Part shown: in pieces, positions 1 through 8,242 of the stretch
Layout of the letters: each line of letters starts with the position of its first letter
How positions within the stretch are numbered: position 1 is the first letter of the stretch
From: Candidatus Aerophobota bacterium
GTDB taxonomy: Bacteria; Aerophobota; Aerophobia; Aerophobales; AE-B3A
Direction: 5' to 3'
Length of the DNA stretch: 36,856 nt
Assembly (NCBI GenBank): GCA_030616535.1
Contig: JAUWXE010000003.1
Location: forward strand, 1-36,856
The notes under the pieces: generated by a model
What the model saw: only the letters and a program-made list of their open reading frames with translations
What the model was told of the DNA's origin: nothing
The model's database searches: none
Position numbers and translations under genes: made by a program

Positions 1-2
1 CT

Positions 3-386
3 GACAAAGAACTTACCCTGATGAATTCTCTTTATGAGAATGAACTCAGGCTCTATAAAAACTTCTTTTCTCCGGTAATGAAACTCATCAAGAAAGAAAG
101 AGTTGGAAGCAAGGTCAAAAGAAAGTACGATATTCCCAAAACTCCTTATCAAAGACTCATTGAGTCAGGACAAATCTCCGAAGAGGCAAAGAGAAAATTA
201 CAAATCCTTTACCAGAGTCTTAATCCCGCAGAGTTAAAGAGAAAGATCGAGGAGAAAACACATAAACTCTACCAAGCTTATGAAGAGAAAAGGAGAGGAC
301 AAGAAGCCATTCCCTTCAAAAGACAATTACCTCGTACGGTTAGAAATTATATGATTCAACAACCTCCAATTGGGTTAGGGGGTTAA
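3..386 (+). CDS. Integrase-core (IS481/ISNCY-like) transposase, C-terminal part; 5' end outside window
   Basis: Frame is open to the left edge (DKELTLMNSLYENELRLYKNFF...); 'NELRLYKNFFSPVMKL...RKYDIPKTPYQRLIESGQIS...LKRKIEEK' resembles the C-terminal region of integrase-type transposases. Confidence 0.6.
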   Translation, partial: DKELTLMNSLYENELRLYKNFFSPVMKLIKKERVGSKVKRKYDIPKTPYQRLIESGQISEEAKRKLQILYQSLNPAELKRKIEEKTHKLYQAYEEKRRGQEAIPFKRQLPRTVRNYMIQQPPIGLGG

Positions 387-855
387 ATGATTTGACACGT
401 TCCCCTTTTTTTTCTGATATGTAACCTTCAAAGTTAGACTCGGGAACATTAAAATAAGACTCTTTCTGGAGGGAATAAAAGGGAGTTTCTGGAGAAAAAA
501 TCTTAAGGATTTGGAGAAAGATATTTTTCCAAGTTGAGTCCAGAATTTTTTGTGAACCCCGTGCAAGAGTAGGAAGTTATTCCTAAGAGTGGCTTTCAAG
601 AATCATGAAGGCAAAGATAAGAATTCTCTTTTTGAGGCCTCAATGATTTCCCTCGAGGGAGTCAAAATCCTGAGATGCCTTATCATTCTACATTATAAGA
701 AACTCATAGAGGCTCATTTTAGCCCTTAAAAATTTTTAGATGGGGAAAACATCATCTAGAGAAAGAAATTAGCCTCCCTGAGTCTCTAGGTGAGCCCCTT
801 TTTACTTGGAAAGTTAGGTAAATCCAGGAGAGAAAGTGCTCTTTGAAATTAAAAT

Positions 856-888
856 GGTAAACTTCCCTATAAAATAGGGAGGCTTACC
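856..888 (+). promoter_or_regulatory. Hairpin occluding the Shine-Dalgarno of the transposase ORF
   Basis: GGTAA-a-CTTCCCTAT-AAA-ATAGGGAGG-c-TTACC: 9-bp upper stem (one G.T), one mismatch, 5-bp lower stem, ending just before ATG at 890; AGGGAGG is in the 3' arm. Confidence 0.65.
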
Positions 889-889
889 C

Positions 890-2095
890 ATGGGAAAACA
901 GATTCACAAAAGGCTGCCCAAAGATTTTGTAAAGGATCTCATCGAGACATTTTATGCCGAGGAAATTGGCAGGGAAAAAGCTTGTGAGCTTCTGGGACTA
1001 TCCAAGAGTGGACTTTATTGGTGGAGAGAAAAATCCCTTGCCTCGAGAAATAAAGGAGAAGAATTCAAACTCTACAGTAAAGATGCTAAGCCTACTCGAT
1101 CCTTTCCTCCAGAAGTAGAAAAGTTCCTTCACGAGGAGCTTTACTACATAACCCGCTGTGAGGGTAGATTTAAGAATAAGTTTAACTTCTCCTTTTTAGC
1201 CGAAGAAGCTAAAGAAAAAGTTTGGCAGGCCCTTCAATAGAAACAGTATTCGACGATTTGCCCTCAGACATAAGTATTATGAGGCAAAACCTGATGAAAA
1301 GAAAAAGGTTTACATTCGGTTTGAAACCCCAGGGCCAGGATTCTTGTTTCAACACGATACTTCTCACCATATGTGGCTACCTCTAACCAACTCTTTTAGT
1401 GATCTAATCTTAACCAAGGATGATTATAGCCGAAAGGTTGTGGGAAGAAAGCTAGTGGAAAAAAGATTTGCTTTGATCATCTCTCAGTTGCCAGGAAAAC
1501 AATCGAGGATTATGGCCTACCCTTAGCCTATTATGTAGATCAACATAGCATCTTCCGCTTTGTTAAGCACCGGGGAATCCATGTTAGCTATACGGTGGGT
1601 GAGGATGAGGGAAAGATTCAGTTCAAAAGAGCTTTGGAGAGCTTAGGGACAGGGGTAATCTATGCTCACTCACCAGAAGCCAAGGGAAAGATAGAAAAGA
1701 GGTTCGATTATTTTCAAAGAAGACTTCCCTTCCTTTGCGAAAGATACAAGGTGGTAAAGATAGCTGAGGCAGAAAAGGTCCTTGATGAGCTAATCGAGTT
1801 CTACAATGAAAAGCGAGTTCATCAGGAGACTGGCCAGACCCCTAATGATCGCTGGGAAAAGGGAGAAAGAGAAGGGAAAACTAGAATAAGAGCTTTACCG
1901 GAAGACATTGATCTAGACTATGTCTTTTCCCTTCATTATGAAAGAAAGGTAAAAACAGACGGAACTATAAGTTTTAACGCCAGAAGATGGAAGGTAGGCA
2001 AATTCCCCAAAGATAAAGTCACTGTTTGCTTTATTCCAGAAAAGAAGATTATGATCTTTAAGGATAAACAAAAGCTGTGGGAATACCATCTATAG
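890..2095 (+). pseudogene. Transposase, integrase catalytic core (IS481/ISNCY-like), disrupted by two frameshifts
   Basis: Consecutive ORF pieces in different frames (890-1240, ~1240-1526, ~1530-2095) read as one protein: N-terminal HTH-like region, 'FQHDTSHHMWLPLT...LILTKDDYSRKVVGRKLVEK', 'YYVDQHSIFR...SPEAKGKIEKRFDYFQRRLP...VHQETGQTPNDRW'. Confidence 0.8.
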
Positions 2096-2161
2096 ATTCC
2101 AACTTTAGGGTTACAAAATTCCGACTTTGAGTGTTACAGGATTCCAACTTTGGTGGTTACG
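2096..2161 (+). repeat. Three iterated ~21-bp direct repeats, probable transposase-binding IS end
   Basis: ATTCCAACTTTAGGGTTACA (2096), ATTCCGACTTTGAGTGTTACA (2118), ATTCCAACTTTGGTGGTTACG (2141); period 22-23 bp. Confidence 0.7.
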
Positions 2162-2274
2162 TATCAACCAGTTAACCGTCCTCGACAAAAAATAAAAATA
2201 TGTTAACATATAAAATAGATTATGATATTATTCTTTCGTGGCGCAAGGATGTATATGAGAAAAAGGAGAGATCG

Positions 2275-3006
2275 GTGCCAAGGAAAGTCCTTAAAGACTC
2301 CAAGATTCCTTTATATCATCAGATAAGGGAGGATTTACGAGCCCGCATAGAGGAAGGAGAATGGCTTTCAGGGGAGCTTATTCCTGCAGAAAAGGAACTA
2401 TGTGCCGAATATAAGGTGAGCAAAATAACGGTCTTAGAGGCAATAAAGGGCCTTGTAAGAGAGGGACTGCTTTACCGAAAACAGGGCAAAGGAACATTTA
2501 TGGCTAAACCTAAGCTAGAGCAAAGTCTTAATAGGTTTTATAGTTTCACTGAAAGTATGCGGCAAAAAGGACTCGAACCAGAACAGAGGATATTAAAAGT
2601 AAAGTTTACTGAGGCTGACAAGCATTCTGCAAAACATCTTAGGATTAGAAAGGGAGAGAAGATCACTGAAATAGAAAGATTAAGATTAGTGAATGGCGAA
2701 CCCTTCTACCTAGAAACAATTATGATTCCAGTTAAGTTATGCCCTAATTTACACCTAAAAGACATTAGCTCCAAACCCCTGAATGATATATTAAGGAATG
2801 AATATAAGATACCTTTAATTAGAGCAAAAGAGTGCTTCGAGCCAATTATTGTCGACAGTTACGAAGCTCAAATGCTCGGCGTAAAGGATGGCGCACCTGC
2901 CCTGCTGCTAGAACACACTACTTATACCACGAAAAACCAGACAGTACTTTTCAGCAAGGGAATAATTAGAGGAGATCGGTGTAGGTATTATACCGAGCTT
3001 GAATAA
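2275..3006 (+). CDS. GntR-family (HutC subfamily, UTRA domain) transcriptional regulator
   Basis: 'IPLYHQIREDLRARIEEGEW..GELIPAEKELCAEYKVSKITVLEAIKGLVREGLLYRKQGKGTFM' wHTH plus UTRA-like C-terminus; GTG start at 2275 preceded by AAGGAGAG. Confidence 0.85.
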   Translation: MPRKVLKDSKIPLYHQIREDLRARIEEGEWLSGELIPAEKELCAEYKVSKITVLEAIKGLVREGLLYRKQGKGTFMAKPKLEQSLNRFYSFTESMRQKGLEPEQRILKVKFTEADKHSAKHLRIRKGEKITEIERLRLVNGEPFYLETIMIPVKLCPNLHLKDISSKPLNDILRNEYKIPLIRAKECFEPIIVDSYEAQMLGVKDGAPALLLEHTTYTTKNQTVLFSKGIIRGDRCRYYTELE

Positions 3007-3277
3007 ATACAGATGTAAATACTAAGTAAACCCCGTTAGAATTCCACTAATGTGGAGAAAATACCTTGAAAATTGGGTATTATAAGAAGTGAGGTCCCTA
3101 TTTTATCCTTTATTTTTCCCGAGGTGGGGGGGATGTTGCCTTTGGGACGTGGTTCACTGAATATTTACATACAGATGTTCTCTCCAAGATCCTGATAATC
3201 TTCCGAGGAGGTAATATGTCTATTGGTCGACAACTCAGAGGGGAATTGGTCCCCCGGAGTATGTACAATCGGTTAAC

Positions 3278-3532
3278 ATGATGCATTTAGAGAGAAAAGA
3301 TAAGGTGGATATCTCTGACCAAATCGGAGCATGTACGGATTTTATGCCTAGGACCCGCAATGAAAGTATCTATGATGCTATTACCGCTGCGTATAGGGCA
3401 GAATTTGCAGGACTTGAGTTATTTCCTACAAAGGATCAGGCTGTCATGTTACATGAAAGTCTGTTGAGGAGATTAATTCTCCAAGCTAGGAGGTGCACAC
3501 AATGGGCTTCCAAATTCATGCAGGTGAGGTAA
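3278..3532 (+). pseudogene. Possible N-terminal remnant of a sugar phosphate isomerase/epimerase-like TIM barrel
   Basis: 'IGACTDFMPRTRNESIYDAITAAYRAEFAGLELFPT' resembles the first beta-alpha unit of xylose-isomerase-like proteins; only 84 aa and overlaps the start of the next gene. Confidence 0.35.
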
Positions 3533-5517
3533 GTATATTTTTCGATAGGCAGGCTAAGCCCGCTAAAATTAAGTTATTTGGTCAATCCTTTAATCAGCCA
3601 GCACATATAGTGTCCTATGGTCTATGGGGGAAAAAGGCCAAAGTAAGGAGAATTGCCTCAAAGAAAGAAGGAAAACTTACTGCTTATTTAGAAGTGGAAG
3701 AGAAAGAAGCTGTTTTTCGCGCAGAAACATCAAGGAATGGAATTAAATTAGCCCTTAGGAGCCTTACAGATGATAGAAGCTGTTATGCCCACCTCACTCT
3801 TTTCTTTCCAGAAGAATTAAAAATTTACTTTCCTGGGACTCCGGTGGGTTTCACCTCTGGAATGAGTGCTCGATTGTTTGATAGGAGAATGCCTGTTGGT
3901 TCTACCTTTGCAACTCCCGAAACCGAACATGGCTCTAAAGGGCTTTCCCATCAGTTAATTTTGGTAGAATCTGATCGAGGCTGTCTTTGTTTAACGAATC
4001 GATCTGATTTAAGGGAAGTCTTCTCCTTGGATGTGAGAGGTTTAGCTTATCCTAGGATTAAAATTAGCCGATCTGTAGAAGGTTTCTCTTTTACCTACTA
4101 TTGGCCGTCTGCGGTTCCTCTTTTCCTACGGTCTTTTCCCTCCTTACAAGAAGCTGTCAGGGACTACAAGCAGTGGATGGAAAATACGTTCAATCTCATT
4201 CCACTCGAGCAAAACTCTGGCCTGCCAGATTGGTTTTTCAACACCAAGCTGATTATAACCTTGGATATGTGGCGGTCAAATGGGCAAATAGCCCACAACT
4301 ATCAACATCTAATAGATCTTTGCAAGGACATGCGAAAAGCAAGGGCTCCTAAAGATACCTTATTCTACCTTCCTGGATGGAATTATAAGTACGATGCACA
4401 TTATCCAGAGTATTCCCCCACTCCAGAGCTTGGTGGTCCTAAAAAATTCAAGCAGATGGTGGATACGGCTCATGAGTGTGGATATCGAATTATGGTTCAT
4501 ACCATGCCATGTGGAGTGGATCCTTACCTACCTCAATTTGAAATTACGAAAAAGTGGGTTAAAAAAGGGCACATTTTTGCCAATTACGCTGGCTGGCCAG
4601 GAGGCTCTAAAGTCTTAAAATATGACTGGGAAGGTAAAAAAGAACAAATTTCCGGTACAATGGTCGATAATTCCATTCTTTTTCCGACGATTACTATCCC
4701 TGAAAAGTGTGAGGCTAAGTTGGTTATAGGGGGTTTAAGTGGTTTTGGAGGACAAATCAAGATTACAGTTGGTGAGCGAAGGCTAGAATCACCTCCTCAA
4801 TGGTTCATGAAAAATGACTCTTACACCTTTCCTTTTCCCTTCTTCTTCAAAGCCGGGACTAACCAAGTTCACCTGAAATTTACAGAAGCGGAGTTAACCA
4901 AAGATATGAATATCTGGTATCAGATTGTAGATTGTTTCCATTTTGCTCCTATCTGGACCTATCCCTTTGTAGGTACTGAGCTGAGTAACCCAGAATGGGC
5001 AAGTTACTTTACTGGAAGAGTATCTTCTTTGGTTCAGCAATTTGACATAGACGCCGTTCACCTTGATGCTCACATTTTAGGAGGAACCTCTTGGGAAGGA
5101 ACGGAACTTTTTAACCAGTTGCGGAAACAGATTCCAAAAACGGTATTTAGTTGCGAGGTCTTTGATGAGCCCGCTATGAGTTTTTTCTCTCTCATACAAA
5201 ATGGAGAAATTCTAACCAACAAAGAATTAAATGAATGGCGCAATCAATATACCCCTATTTTTTCCAACTTGATTTTAGACTATGTAAAGCTGTATCCGCA
5301 TTTATGTGTTCCGGAAGGATTAGTCCCAGTAGCAAAAGTATGCAATATAGAGAAGCCACCAACTGAGGTAAGTGAAGAACAACGAAAGCGAATCAGAGAA
5401 GTTGTAATGAATGCCGGAAAATACGGTGTTATCCCCAATCTAAGGTTGAATTACAAAGATTATGGTTTGGATCAGGAAACTAAACAAGTTATAGCGCAAT
5501 TGGTCGCCTCATTCTAA
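3502..5517 (+). CDS. Putative glycoside hydrolase (TIM barrel, DUF6259-like) with an internal beta-rich insertion
   Basis: 671 aa; 'DTLFYLPGWNYKYDAHYPEYSPTPELGGPKKFKQMVDTAHECGYRIMVHTMP', 'DIDAVHLDAH', 'VFSCEVFDEPA'; ATG at 3502 with AGGAGGTG just upstream. Confidence 0.6.
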   Translation: MGFQIHAGEVSIFFDRQAKPAKIKLFGQSFNQPAHIVSYGLWGKKAKVRRIASKKEGKLTAYLEVEEKEAVFRAETSRNGIKLALRSLTDDRSCYAHLTLFFPEELKIYFPGTPVGFTSGMSARLFDRRMPVGSTFATPETEHGSKGLSHQLILVESDRGCLCLTNRSDLREVFSLDVRGLAYPRIKISRSVEGFSFTYYWPSAVPLFLRSFPSLQEAVRDYKQWMENTFNLIPLEQNSGLPDWFFNTKLIITLDMWRSNGQIAHNYQHLIDLCKDMRKARAPKDTLFYLPGWNYKYDAHYPEYSPTPELGGPKKFKQMVDTAHECGYRIMVHTMPCGVDPYLPQFEITKKWVKKGHIFANYAGWPGGSKVLKYDWEGKKEQISGTMVDNSILFPTITIPEKCEAKLVIGGLSGFGGQIKITVGERRLESPPQWFMKNDSYTFPFPFFFKAGTNQVHLKFTEAELTKDMNIWYQIVDCFHFAPIWTYPFVGTELSNPEWASYFTGRVSSLVQQFDIDAVHLDAHILGGTSWEGTELFNQLRKQIPKTVFSCEVFDEPAMSFFSLIQNGEILTNKELNEWRNQYTPIFSNLILDYVKLYPHLCVPEGLVPVAKVCNIEKPPTEVSEEQRKRIREVVMNAGKYGVIPNLRLNYKDYGLDQETKQVIAQLVASF

Positions 5518-5708
5518 GACACGTTCAGCTATAGCCAACGAGTTTCGTCTTTAGTTATGGCAGAGTTTTGCATTGTGTAACGTTAATGGCGTTTAGTTGA
5601 AATATAAGAAGGGACAAAAGGGGTCTTTGTCCTCTATTAATAATTTTTTATCCGAGGTGGTTCCCTTTTACTTTGTTACAGTGAGCCCTTTTGGGATTGA
5701 TATTCACA

Positions 5709-5850
5709 GGCCGGAGGGAGGTGAGAGAGCAAATATGGCCATTAGCTGAGAAATAAAAGAAGGTTTTCCAAAAAGAGAAGTGTCGAAAAATTAATTTCTC
5801 TTTTTGGGAGCTTTCCACAAAAAATGAACGATGTCTGCTGAACAGGGAGG
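5709..5850 (+). promoter_or_regulatory. Conserved leader element, copy A (upstream of GH36 gene)
   Basis: About three quarters identical by eye over ~142 nt to 8093-8235; perfect 12-bp inverted repeat CCAAAAAGAGAA (5768-5779) / TTCTCTTTTTGG (5796-5807). Confidence 0.7.
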
Positions 5851-5897
5851 AAAAAAGAATTTTCGAGTGAACTAATAATGTGACTGAGGAGGTGATG

Positions 5898-7931
5898 ATG
5901 GTTAACAATGTACTAACTAATAGGAATGCAGGAAAGAGGATAGGGGATTTTTTCCGAGAGATGAACGTCGATAACCCGTTTTGCGAAGGACTGGCTGAAA
6001 CATTCGGTTTCGGGTTGGGATACGACAGGGTTAAACACGAAGAATGTTTCCAGGATCTCAAACTTCATGCTGTTTCAAACCGGGGATCTAAGCAGATTAC
6101 AGAACAGGTTTGGAGAAATAGTACAGAATGTCTGGAAATCAGAGTTGAATACGAGCTCTTTCCAGAGCACAATGCGTTGAAATATCAGGGACGCATTCAC
6201 AATATCGGTGATAAACCCATACCACGAGTAAAAGATCTACACACGGTGCAATGGGGCTTTCCTGTTTCTACTATTGGACCACCCACAATCCACGGAGCGG
6301 GCGGAGGGATGAAGGATAACTTTTACCCACCCCCCTCATATCGTAGGTTTGATACCACCTTAGTTGAGTCGCGTTATGGTGATGGATTGATCGTTGGCTC
6401 AAGGTTGGGGCGATCCTCCAATGCATACCTTCCTTTCTTCGTTGTGAGCAATGGTGCTGATTCGCACGGGATCTTTTTTGCCCTTGGTTGGTCAGGAAAC
6501 TGGAAGGCAAAATTCCAATTGCATGAGACCAACCAGAACTCGCAACAGTTTCTTATTAAGGCATGGTTACCCGCGGTTGATCTGATGCTCATGTCTGGGG
6601 AGGAAATACCAATCCCGGAGGTTTTAATAGGCTTATATGATGGATCTGCTCTTAATGGAATGAATGCACTGCGTCGAACCATTTACGAGAGGTATGTTCC
6701 CTTACTGGCGGGCAAGAAAGTTGTTCCTTTAACTGGATTTGGTAGCTGGTTCGCTTACAATGGTATAGTTGGTGCTCCCAGAATTAATGAGCACAGCCTA
6801 AAAAAACAGGTAGATACGGCCGCAGAGATAGGCTGCGAGTACTTTGAGGTTGACGACGGTTGGGAGGTTGGCTGGCAGGAGGGTCTAGGATTCAATGAGC
6901 GAAGAATGGATTGGGTAGCCGATGAGGCGAAATTCCCTTTCGGTCTTGATAAATTTGCAAAGTATGTTGAAGACAAAGGGATGAAGTTTGGTCTCTGGCT
7001 TGATCTTGCTCGAACCACTCGACGATCCAATTTGCTCCAGGAACATCCTGAATGGGTGATCTGGTCAGAAAAGGATCCAGATAGAGGCCTTGTTAACTTC
7101 GGTCTGTCACAGGTTCGTGAGTGGGCAAAAGGTATTTTTAGTGAACTGGTTGAAAAGTACCATATGCAGTGGGTAAGAAACGATTACAACGTGGATCCCG
7201 AGTTCCAATGGACCAAATATGATCCTCCAGAGCGTAAGGGCATAACAGAGATCAGACACATAGAAGGTCTCTATGAGGTTATGGAGTGGGTTCTGAAGAA
7301 TTATCCCTCGTTGTGCGTTGAGCAGTGTGCAAGCGGAGGACGGATGATAGATTTGGGGACTCTCCGCCGAGCACATATGGTTTTTGTCAGTGATCACACA
7401 ATCAGCGCGGATATCTGTCGGTATCATCTCTCAGGGGCTAGCTGTTTCTTGCCATCCATACTGCTCCATACTGATCTTTCTCACCATACTGAGGCGTACC
7501 CCGATGTGTTCTACCTGAGCCGCTTCGGTGGTGCTTTAGGCATTGGTGATGACATTGCAAGATGGTCTCCGGTTTTGCAAGAGAAGGCTAAAAAGATGAT
7601 AGGTATATATAAATTGATCCGACATTTTCTTGCAGGTGATTTCTATCCGGTGTTCTCCCAACCTGTTTCGATAAGGGAATGGGATGGTTGGCAGTTCCAC
7701 GATCCCTCTTCTGATTCAGGCATAGTAGTAGTGTTTAGGGTGCAGAGCACACAGGCACAGAAACTGGTTAAGCTATCTGCACTCGATCGTCACAAGAGCT
7801 ATTCGTTGACTAACCTACTTATCAGTCAAGAAACGGTAGTTTCCGGCCAGACACTTCAGGACGAAGGTTTTGCAATTAGTCTTGAATGTGGTGAAGCGGA
7901 AATTTGGCGCTATCAGCCGTCCACGGGATGA
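5898..7931 (+). CDS. GH36-type alpha-galactosidase (melibiase family)
   Basis: 'YFEVDDGWEVGWQEG', 'GMKFGLWLDLARTTRRSNLLQEHPEWV', candidate nucleophile region 'WVRNDYNVD', 'CASGGRMIDLGTLRRAHMVFVSDHTISADICRYH'; GAGGAGGTG SD. Confidence 0.85.
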   Translation: MVNNVLTNRNAGKRIGDFFREMNVDNPFCEGLAETFGFGLGYDRVKHEECFQDLKLHAVSNRGSKQITEQVWRNSTECLEIRVEYELFPEHNALKYQGRIHNIGDKPIPRVKDLHTVQWGFPVSTIGPPTIHGAGGGMKDNFYPPPSYRRFDTTLVESRYGDGLIVGSRLGRSSNAYLPFFVVSNGADSHGIFFALGWSGNWKAKFQLHETNQNSQQFLIKAWLPAVDLMLMSGEEIPIPEVLIGLYDGSALNGMNALRRTIYERYVPLLAGKKVVPLTGFGSWFAYNGIVGAPRINEHSLKKQVDTAAEIGCEYFEVDDGWEVGWQEGLGFNERRMDWVADEAKFPFGLDKFAKYVEDKGMKFGLWLDLARTTRRSNLLQEHPEWVIWSEKDPDRGLVNFGLSQVREWAKGIFSELVEKYHMQWVRNDYNVDPEFQWTKYDPPERKGITEIRHIEGLYEVMEWVLKNYPSLCVEQCASGGRMIDLGTLRRAHMVFVSDHTISADICRYHLSGASCFLPSILLHTDLSHHTEAYPDVFYLSRFGGALGIGDDIARWSPVLQEKAKKMIGIYKLIRHFLAGDFYPVFSQPVSIREWDGWQFHDPSSDSGIVVVFRVQSTQAQKLVKLSALDRHKSYSLTNLLISQETVVSGQTLQDEGFAISLECGEAEIWRYQPSTG

Positions 7932-8092
7932 GTCATATCTATTAACGATCAGATTAGATGAACCTCAAGTGAATTGGTGTGAGGCTTTCGTGCATAATCT
8001 AGTGAAAGGCGATGAAGGTGAAACTAAATCCCAGAGAAAAAATAGGCAAAAATATTGCTTTCCCACTGTCTAGTTTGAAGGAATAAAAATAA

Positions 8093-8235
8093 GGCCGGGG
8101 AGGAGGTGTGAAGTGGGTTAGGCCTTTAGCTGAGGCAAAGAAAAGCTTTCCAAAAAGAGGAGTGTCGAAAGATTAATTTCTCTTTTTGAGGGCTTTCAGG
8201 GAAAAATGAACCAGGTCTGCAAAAAATAAAGGAGG
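8093..8235 (+). promoter_or_regulatory. Conserved leader element, copy B (upstream of ABC binding-protein gene)
   Basis: Counterpart of 5709-5850; hairpin CAAAAAGAGGA (8151-8161) / TTCTCTTTTTG (8178-8188) with one G.U, plus outer AAAGC/GCTTT; ends at the SD of the gene at 8243. Confidence 0.7.
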
Positions 8236-8242
8236 TAACAAA

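Larger units (their letters stand above)
420..2161 (+). mobile_element. Degenerate insertion sequence with integrase-core transposase
   Basis: Frameshifted transposase (890-2095) followed by three ~21-bp direct repeats (2096-2161); an inverted copy of that repeat, about 16/21 identical by eye, occurs at 420-440. Exact ends not established. Confidence 0.5.

Noticed and set aside
375-599. Minus-strand ORF 74 aa
   Set aside because: Low-complexity reading of intergenic/IS-end DNA; no recognisable family motif.
3050-3085. Short inverted repeat AATACC...GGTATT after gntR as terminator
   Set aside because: Only 6 bp and no clear U-tract directly after it; too weak to call.
4101-4618. Alternative-frame ORFs within the glycoside hydrolase gene
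   Set aside because: Overlap a 671-aa ORF with clear TIM-barrel motifs; no start signals.
5648-6061. Minus-strand ORF 137 aa over leader A and the GH36 start
   Set aside because: Antisense to the conserved leader and a well-supported GH36 start; composition not protein-like.
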